This document shows, piece by piece, positions 13,726 to 18,703 of a stretch of DNA of 18,703 nucleotides (its first letter is position 1; each line of letters opens with the position of its first letter). The notes below the pieces were generated by a model. The model saw only the letters and a list, made by a program, of their open reading frames with translations, had not been told where the DNA came from and ran no database searches. Origin of the DNA: VFKU01 sp964620045 (GTDB lineage: Bacteria > Hydrogenedentota > Hydrogenedentia > Hydrogenedentales > GCA-2746185). A program made the translations under genes and the position numbers. The stretch spans positions 1-18,703 of the forward strand of contig CAZUJL010000044.1 of NCBI GenBank assembly GCA_964620045.1, in the 5' to 3' direction.

Positions 13726-16700
13726 ATGAATCGCATAGTCGATTTTTCACTTAATAACCGCCTGATCGTGATCGTGCTCTGGGCGATCGCGGCGGCGATC
13801 GGCATCAATTCGATGCTCAAGCTGCCGATCGACGCCGTGCCCGACGTCACGAACGTGCAGGTGCAGATTCTCACGAACTCGTCCGGCCTCGCGCCGGAGG
13901 AAGTGGAACAGTTCATCACGTTCCCCGTTGAAACGGCGATGAGCGGATTGCCCGAAGTGGAAGAGATCCGATCGGTATCCAAATTCGGTCTTTCCGTCGT
14001 CACGGTGGTATTCAATGAAGGCACCGACATTTATTGGGCGCGCCAGCTCGTCGGCGAGCGATTAACTGAAGCGCGCGACGCGATTCCGGAAGAATATGGC
14101 GAGCCCGAGATGGGCCCGATCTCGACCGGCCTCGGCGAGATTTACCAGTTCGAAGTCCGCGGGGAAAAGTACTCTCCGATGGAATTGCGGACGATTTTGG
14201 ACTGGTACGTGAACTTCCAGTTGCGCAGCGTGCCGGGCGTGGTGGAGGTGAACAGCTTCGGCGGCGAACTGAAGACGTACCAAGTCACGCTGAATCCTGA
14301 GCGTATGCTGGCCTACGAAATTACCGTCGCCGACGTATTGGAAGCGCTCGACGTCAATAATCGCAACGTGGGCGGCGGCTACATCGAGCACCAGGGGGAG
14401 CAGTACCTCATTCGTGGCGAAGGCCTGCTCACTACACTGGAAGAGATCGATGAGGTCATCGTCGGGTACGACCCCGATACGGCGACGCCGATTTTTGTGC
14501 GGGATGTCGGCGCGGCCGAGTATGGGCCGATGATCCGGCAGGGCGCTGTCACGCGCGATGGCCGGGGCGAGGCCGTGATCGGGATTGTGATGATGCTGAT
14601 GGGCGAGAACTCGCGCACGGTGTCGATGGACGTGCACAAGCGCATCGAGGAAATCCAGAAATCTCTTCCGGAAGGCGTCACCATTGATACGTTTTACGAT
14701 CGCACCGAACTGGTGAACCGGACGATTCGCACTGTGGCCAAGAACCTGGCCGAGGGCGGCGCGCTGGTCATCATTATTCTTCTGCTTCTTCTGGGCAGCC
14801 TTCGCGGCGGCCTGATCGTGGCGCTCGCGATTCCGCTTTCGATGCTGGTGAGTTTCACGGCCATGCGGCTCGCGGGGCTGAGCGGCAACTTGATGAGTCT
14901 GGGCGCGATCGACTTTGGCCTGATCGTGGACGGATCAGTCGTGATGATCGAGAACGTCGTGCGTTACGTGCACGAGCATCGCGACGACAAGCGGCCGCAT
15001 CTGGAAAAAGTGCGCTTGGCCTGTCGCGAAGTCGCGCGCCCGGTGACCTTTGCCGTCGGCATCATCATCATTGTTTACCTGCCGATCCTCGCGCTCCTGG
15101 GTGTGGAGGGCAAAATGTTCCGCCCGATGGCGCTGACAGTCGTGTTCGCGCTGGTCGGTTCGCTGGTGTGCGCGCTCACGCTGATGCCGGTGCTGGCGTC
15201 CTTTCTCCTGAAGCACGTGCGCGAGAAAGAACCGCTACTGTTCCGCATGGCGAAGGCCCTGTATCTGCCGTGCGTCGATCGGACCGTGCGCCATCCCTAC
15301 GTCACATTCGGCGTGGCCGCGGTGGTTTTTGTGGGAAGCCTGGGGCTGATCCCAACACTCGGCGCGGAATTCATCCCGAAACTCGACGAAGGCTCCATCG
15401 CGATGCAGATCTGGCGCCTGCCGAGCGTGTCGCTGGAAAAATCCAACGAGATCAGCACGCGCGCGGAAGCTGTGCTCAAGAAAGAGTTTCCGGAAGTCGA
15501 CACGGTGATCTCGCGCACGGGCCGCGCTGAAATCGCTACGGACCCGATGGGCGTGGAGATCAGCGACACGTACATCATGCTGAATCCGAAGGAGACCTGG
15601 CGGTTCGAGACGAAAGAGGAGTTGGTGGAAGCGATTGAGGAAGTGTTGCAGGCGCAGGTTCCCGCGGCGATCTTCAGTTTCTCCCAGCCGATCGAGTTGC
15701 GCGTCGAAGAACTCATTTCGGGCGTGCGCAGCAATGTGGCGATCAAGATTTACGGTGATGATCTTGAAATGATGAAGTCGAAAGCGGACGAGGCGGTGCG
15801 CCTGATCCGGGAAATCCCCGGCGCGGCCGACGTGAAGGCCGAACAGGTGATCGGCCTGCCGAATATCCGGATTCGCGTGAATCGGGATGCGGCCGCGCGT
15901 TTCGGCATCAATGGCCAGGACATTCTCGACGTTGTGCAGAGTGTCGGCGGCGTGCATGTGGGGACCGTGGTGGAGGGGCAAAAGCGTTTCTTCCTGCAGG
16001 TACGGTTCGATCCCAGTGTTCGCGACAATCTCGAGGCCCTGCGCGATCTACGCGTGCCAGCGTCCAAGGCGGGATCGAATCGCCTGATCCCGTTGTCGCA
16101 AGTCGCGACGATTTCGATTGAAGAAGGCCCCGCGCAGATCAGCCGCGAGGACATCCATCGGCGGATTACGGTGGAGGCGAACGTGCGCGGACGCGACCTC
16201 GCGAGTTTCGTCGCGGAGGCGCAGCGCTCGCTGGACGCCAACCTCAATTTGCCGCCCGGCTGGTATATGGACTGGGGCGGACAGTTTGAGAATTTGCAGG
16301 CCGCGTCCGAGCGTCTCGCCGTGCTCGTGCCGCTGGCGTTATTGCTCATTTTCGTGCTGCTGTACAGCACGTTCAATTCGATGCGCCTCGCGGCGCTGAT
16401 TTATCTCAACGTGCCGATGGCATTGACGGGCGGTATTGTCGCGTTGGTTCTGCGCGGCTATCCGTTCTCGATTTCCGCCGGCGTCGGTTTCATTGCGTTG
16501 TTCGGCGTCGCGGTGCTGAACGGCGTGGTGCTGGTTTCGTACATTCTGGAGAAGCAGCGGCACGGCGCGAGCGCGCAAGACGCCGCGCGGGAAGGCGCGC
16601 GCATTCGACTGCGCCCCGTGCTGATGACGGCGCTGGTGGCCTCGCTTGGGTTCCTGCCGATGGCGCTGGCGCATAGTGCTGGAGCTGAAGTGCAGCGCCC

Positions 16701-16821
16701 GCTGGCGACCGTCGTCATTGGCGGACTGATTACGTCAACGCTGTTGACGTTGCTCGTGTTGCCCGCGGTGTACCGCTGGTTCGCTCCGCGCGAAACAGTG
16801 GAGGATGTCTATCAGACCTGA
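13726..16821 (+). CDS. czcA: CzcA-like heavy-metal RND efflux pump (HME family)
   Basis: A 1031-residue inner-membrane RND antiporter, normal length for the HME group. It has two repeats of a periplasmic loop plus transmembrane segments. In the fourth transmembrane region DFGLIVDGSVVMIEN (396-410) places Asp396, Asp402 and Glu409 with the same spacing as the proton-relay Asp402, Asp408 and Glu415 of Cupriavidus CzcA. AEFIPKLDEGSIAMQIWRLP resembles CzcA and lacks the Met-rich metal site of CusA, so Zn/Co/Cd is more likely than Cu/Ag. It drives metal from periplasm or cytoplasm out through CzcB and CzcC using protons. The start ATG 13726 follows GAGGAG, 9 bases after the czcB stop. Confidence 0.9.
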   Translation: MNRIVDFSLNNRLIVIVLWAIAAAIGINSMLKLPIDAVPDVTNVQVQILTNSSGLAPEEVEQFITFPVETAMSGLPEVEEIRSVSKFGLSVVTVVFNEGTDIYWARQLVGERLTEARDAIPEEYGEPEMGPISTGLGEIYQFEVRGEKYSPMELRTILDWYVNFQLRSVPGVVEVNSFGGELKTYQVTLNPERMLAYEITVADVLEALDVNNRNVGGGYIEHQGEQYLIRGEGLLTTLEEIDEVIVGYDPDTATPIFVRDVGAAEYGPMIRQGAVTRDGRGEAVIGIVMMLMGENSRTVSMDVHKRIEEIQKSLPEGVTIDTFYDRTELVNRTIRTVAKNLAEGGALVIIILLLLLGSLRGGLIVALAIPLSMLVSFTAMRLAGLSGNLMSLGAIDFGLIVDGSVVMIENVVRYVHEHRDDKRPHLEKVRLACREVARPVTFAVGIIIIVYLPILALLGVEGKMFRPMALTVVFALVGSLVCALTLMPVLASFLLKHVREKEPLLFRMAKALYLPCVDRTVRHPYVTFGVAAVVFVGSLGLIPTLGAEFIPKLDEGSIAMQIWRLPSVSLEKSNEISTRAEAVLKKEFPEVDTVISRTGRAEIATDPMGVEISDTYIMLNPKETWRFETKEELVEAIEEVLQAQVPAAIFSFSQPIELRVEELISGVRSNVAIKIYGDDLEMMKSKADEAVRLIREIPGAADVKAEQVIGLPNIRIRVNRDAAARFGINGQDILDVVQSVGGVHVGTVVEGQKRFFLQVRFDPSVRDNLEALRDLRVPASKAGSNRLIPLSQVATISIEEGPAQISREDIHRRITVEANVRGRDLASFVAEAQRSLDANLNLPPGWYMDWGGQFENLQAASERLAVLVPLALLLIFVLLYSTFNSMRLAALIYLNVPMALTGGIVALVLRGYPFSISAGVGFIALFGVAVLNGVVLVSYILEKQRHGASAQDAAREGARIRLRPVLMTALVASLGFLPMALAHSAGAEVQRPLATVVIGGLITSTLLTLLVLPAVYRWFAPRETVEDVYQT

Positions 16822-16845
16822 GTTCAGGCCGCATGCATAAACCGT

Positions 16846-16851
16846 TATACT
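16846..16851 (+). promoter_or_regulatory. Possible -10 element for the SGNH-ThuA pair
   Basis: TATACT (5 of 6 to TATAAT) lies 27 bases before the ATG at 16879. The -35 position holds only the poor TTCAGG (16823-16828, spacer 17), which is part of CCTGAGTTCAGG across the czcA stop. It would allow transcription separate from czcA. Evidence is weak. Confidence 0.3.
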
Positions 16852-16878
16852 CGCGTACTTCGTTCGAGGGTTCGAAAT

Positions 16879-17568
16879 ATGCGTACGCATTCGATGGTGA
16901 TTGGTGTTGTTCTCGCGCTATTCGTTGGGATCTCCTTCGCAGGCGCCGACTCACCGCGGCGCGAGTCCATCGAGTGGAGCGATATTTGGGTGCCGAATGC
17001 CAACGAGGACGCTCTTCCGCGCGTGCTGCTCGCGGGCGACTCGATTACGCGTGGATATTACGACGGCGTCGAAAAGGCGCTAACCGGCAAGGCCTATGTC
17101 GCGCGCTACAGCACGTCGAAGTTCATCGGCCATGACGATTTCATTGTTGAGTTGACGAATATCCTCGATGCTTACCGTTTCGATGTGATCCACATCAACA
17201 ACGGATTGCACGGATGGGACTACACGGAAGAGGAGTATGCCGCCAGCTTCCCGCGTTTGCTGGAGGTGCTTGCCGCGCATGCCAAAGGCGCGCGCGTGAT
17301 CTGGGGAAGCACGACGCCTGTCCGTACCGCGCCGAATCCCGCCGAGCTCGATCCCAAGACCGATCGCGTGAAGGCGCGCAACCGCATCGCGGCCGACGTG
17401 ATGCAAACGCACGAGATTCCCGTGGACGATCTTTTTGGCTTGGTCGTGGATCATCCCGAATTTTATTCGCAAGATGGCGTTCATTTGAACGACGCGGGCC
17501 GTGCGGCCCAGGCCAAGCAAGTCGCCGAGGTTGTGGCCTCGGTATTGGATTTCGGCAAGAAAAACTAA
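16879..17568 (+). CDS. Secreted SGNH/GDSL-type hydrolase
   Basis: A 229-residue protein with a signal peptide (MRTHSMVIGVVLALFVGISFA). The SGNH blocks are clear. Block I is LLAGDSITRGY with Ser55. Block III is HINNGLHGW with Asn107. Block V is DGVHLNDAG with Asp199 and His202. It should hydrolyse an ester, perhaps on a carbohydrate, in the periplasm or outside the cell; the substrate is unknown. It is about 140 residues shorter than the SGNH protein at 911-2011 and not closely alike outside the motifs. Start ATG 16879 follows GAGGG at 8-9 bases. The next gene begins 20 bases after its stop, so both form one unit. Confidence 0.82.
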   Translation: MRTHSMVIGVVLALFVGISFAGADSPRRESIEWSDIWVPNANEDALPRVLLAGDSITRGYYDGVEKALTGKAYVARYSTSKFIGHDDFIVELTNILDAYRFDVIHINNGLHGWDYTEEEYAASFPRLLEVLAAHAKGARVIWGSTTPVRTAPNPAELDPKTDRVKARNRIAADVMQTHEIPVDDLFGLVVDHPEFYSQDGVHLNDAGRAAQAKQVAEVVASVLDFGKKN

Positions 17569-17587
17569 ACACGACGAGGTGCACGGC

Positions 17588-18655
17588 ATGCGTTTTCCGT
17601 ATGTAGCCGCGATCGCGCGATATGCCTTATGTGTGATCGCGCTCGCGCTGCCGGGCGTATGTGCCGCCGATGATCATTCCGTTGTGTACGAAGGCGACAC
17701 GGGTATCGGCGTGGGCAAGCACATTGTCTACATCGCGTCCGACCACGAGTATCGCGGGGAAGAGTCGCTTCCCGCGCTGGCGCGCATCATGGCCAAGCGC
17801 TACGGGTTCAAATGCACGGTCCTCTTCGGGCTCAATGCGAAGGACGGCACGATTCAGCCGGGCAGCAGCGACATCCGCGGGCTGGAAGTGCTCGATCACG
17901 CGGACTTGCTTGTTATCTTCATGCGCTTCATCAACCTGCCCGACGACGAGATGCAGCATTTCGTTGACTATGTGGATCGCGGCGGACCGATCATTGGCCT
18001 GCGGACGTCCACGCACGCGTTTCAAATCCCGGCGGACCGGAAGTTCTATCGCTACGACTTCCGGTATCCCGGCGACGAGTTCAAGCTGGGATTCGGCCGC
18101 CAGGTGCTGGGGGAGACATGGGTCACGCACTACGGCGAGAACCACCGCCAGAGTTCGATCCTCGCCATCGAGCCGGAGAACGAGAAGCATCCCATTCTGC
18201 GCGGCGTGAAGGACATGCATGTGCAGGCGGGCGGCTACACGGCGTATCCGCTCGCGCCGAGCACGACACTGTTGCGCGGAATCATCCTGAACGGCATGAC
18301 GAAAGACTCGCCGGTGGATACGTCAAAGGAACTGATGCCCGTCGCCTGGGTGCGTGAATACACCAGCGCATCGTCGGCGAAGGCGCGCATCTTCACCACC
18401 ACGCAAGGCGCGTCCGAGGATATCGTCAACGAGGGGTTCCGCCGGGTGCTGGTGAACGCACATCTCTGGTGCCTGGGTCTGGACGATCAGATTCGCGAAG
18501 ACAATCCGGTGGAGTTTGTGGGACCGTACAATCCGTCGGGTTTCGCGTTCACCAAGTACCGTCGTGGGATTAAGCCGGCCGACCTCGCCGGGTGGGATTC
18601 GCCCATCATGAATCCCGACGCGCCGATTGATGAGGTGGGCTCGACGACGAAGTAA
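17588..18655 (+). CDS. Secreted ThuA-domain protein (class I glutamine amidotransferase-like fold)
   Basis: A 355-residue protein. A signal peptide covers residues 1-26 (ALCVIALALPGVCA). The mature part has the ThuA fold: GKHIVYIASDHEYRGEES near the start (43-60), LLVIFMRFINLPDD (107-120) and the family motif GLRTSTHAF (137-145). ThuA-like proteins lack the classical glutaminase triad and are thought to act in sugar metabolism; the exact reaction is not known. Being exported and next to a secreted SGNH hydrolase, it may work on external or periplasmic carbohydrate, which is inference. I chose ATG 17588, 7 bases after GAGGT; the in-frame start at 17501 would lie inside the previous gene. Confidence 0.82.
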   Translation: MRFPYVAAIARYALCVIALALPGVCAADDHSVVYEGDTGIGVGKHIVYIASDHEYRGEESLPALARIMAKRYGFKCTVLFGLNAKDGTIQPGSSDIRGLEVLDHADLLVIFMRFINLPDDEMQHFVDYVDRGGPIIGLRTSTHAFQIPADRKFYRYDFRYPGDEFKLGFGRQVLGETWVTHYGENHRQSSILAIEPENEKHPILRGVKDMHVQAGGYTAYPLAPSTTLLRGIILNGMTKDSPVDTSKELMPVAWVREYTSASSAKARIFTTTQGASEDIVNEGFRRVLVNAHLWCLGLDDQIREDNPVEFVGPYNPSGFAFTKYRRGIKPADLAGWDSPIMNPDAPIDEVGSTTK

Positions 18656-18703
18656 TAGGTCTGGCCGCGGCTAGTTACTCTGTCGGTGGTAGCCGTTGCC
18701 ATT

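Noticed and set aside
16836..16851. GCATAAACCGTTATACT considered as a third Rrf2-type site
   Set aside because: It shares only ATAAACC with the two sites near the Rrf2 gene and lacks the TAGGATTTAT half, so a chance match is more likely.
18656..18703. The 48 bases at the right end
   Set aside because: They contain a small GC-rich near-palindrome (GCCGCGGC) but no terminator T-run or gene start that I can support.

Overview
This window is chromosomal DNA from a high-GC, diderm (Gram-negative-type) bacterium. The evidence for an outer membrane is an OprP-type porin, a TolC-family outer-membrane channel with its RND pump and adaptor, and many Sec signal peptides. Secreted SGNH and ThuA proteins side by side suggest an environmental lineage of the Planctomycetes/Verrucomicrobia/Lentisphaerae or Hydrogenedentota kind. 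That placement is inference from gene style and is not proven. There are no mobile elements, RNA genes or CRISPR arrays that I can recognise. No stretch longer than about 150 bases lacks a gene.

Layout. (1) 1-403, minus strand: the first 15 codons of fmt (methionyl-tRNA formyltransferase, running off the left edge), preceded by ybaB (nucleoid-associated protein). (2) 498-2011, plus strand: a hotdog-fold PaaI-type thioesterase overlapping by ATGA a membrane-anchored or secreted SGNH hydrolase. (3) 1998-3827, minus strand: a large NicO/RcnA-type nickel/cobalt exporter with a signal peptide, an EF-hand-like loop and a His-rich loop. (4) 3972-10343, plus strand: a sulfate-uptake block. It contains an Rrf2-family regulator, a YezD (DUF2292) small protein, an OprP-like porin, a sulfate-binding protein, the CysT and CysW permeases and the CysA ATPase. 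(5) 10438-16821, plus strand: a heavy-metal resistance block. It contains a small exported Cys protein of unknown function, then CzcC-like channel, His-rich CzcB-like adaptor and CzcA-like RND pump. (6) 16879-18655, plus strand: a secreted SGNH hydrolase and a secreted ThuA-domain protein.

How the parts work together. The sulfate block supplies a complete route for sulfate: outer-membrane porin, periplasmic binding protein and ATP-driven inner-membrane transporter. It is headed by a probable sulfur or iron-sulfur sensing repressor. A shared motif, CCG(G/A)TAGGATTTAT preceded by ATAAACC, lies directly over the ribosome-binding sites of both the Rrf2 gene and yezD, which suggests one regulon with autoregulation. 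The Czc block would export divalent metal (Zn/Co/Cd by pump type) across both membranes, and the NicO protein would export Ni/Co across the inner membrane. The czcC leader can fold so that its Shine-Dalgarno sequence is buried in an alternative hairpin.

The most unusual points are the paired Rrf2-type sites, the porin and YezD placed inside a CysTWA sulfate locus, the czcC leader and the uncharacterised CGPC protein at the head of the czc cluster. I see no wholly new multi-gene system. Most of the other open frames are antisense or shifted shadows caused by the high GC content.
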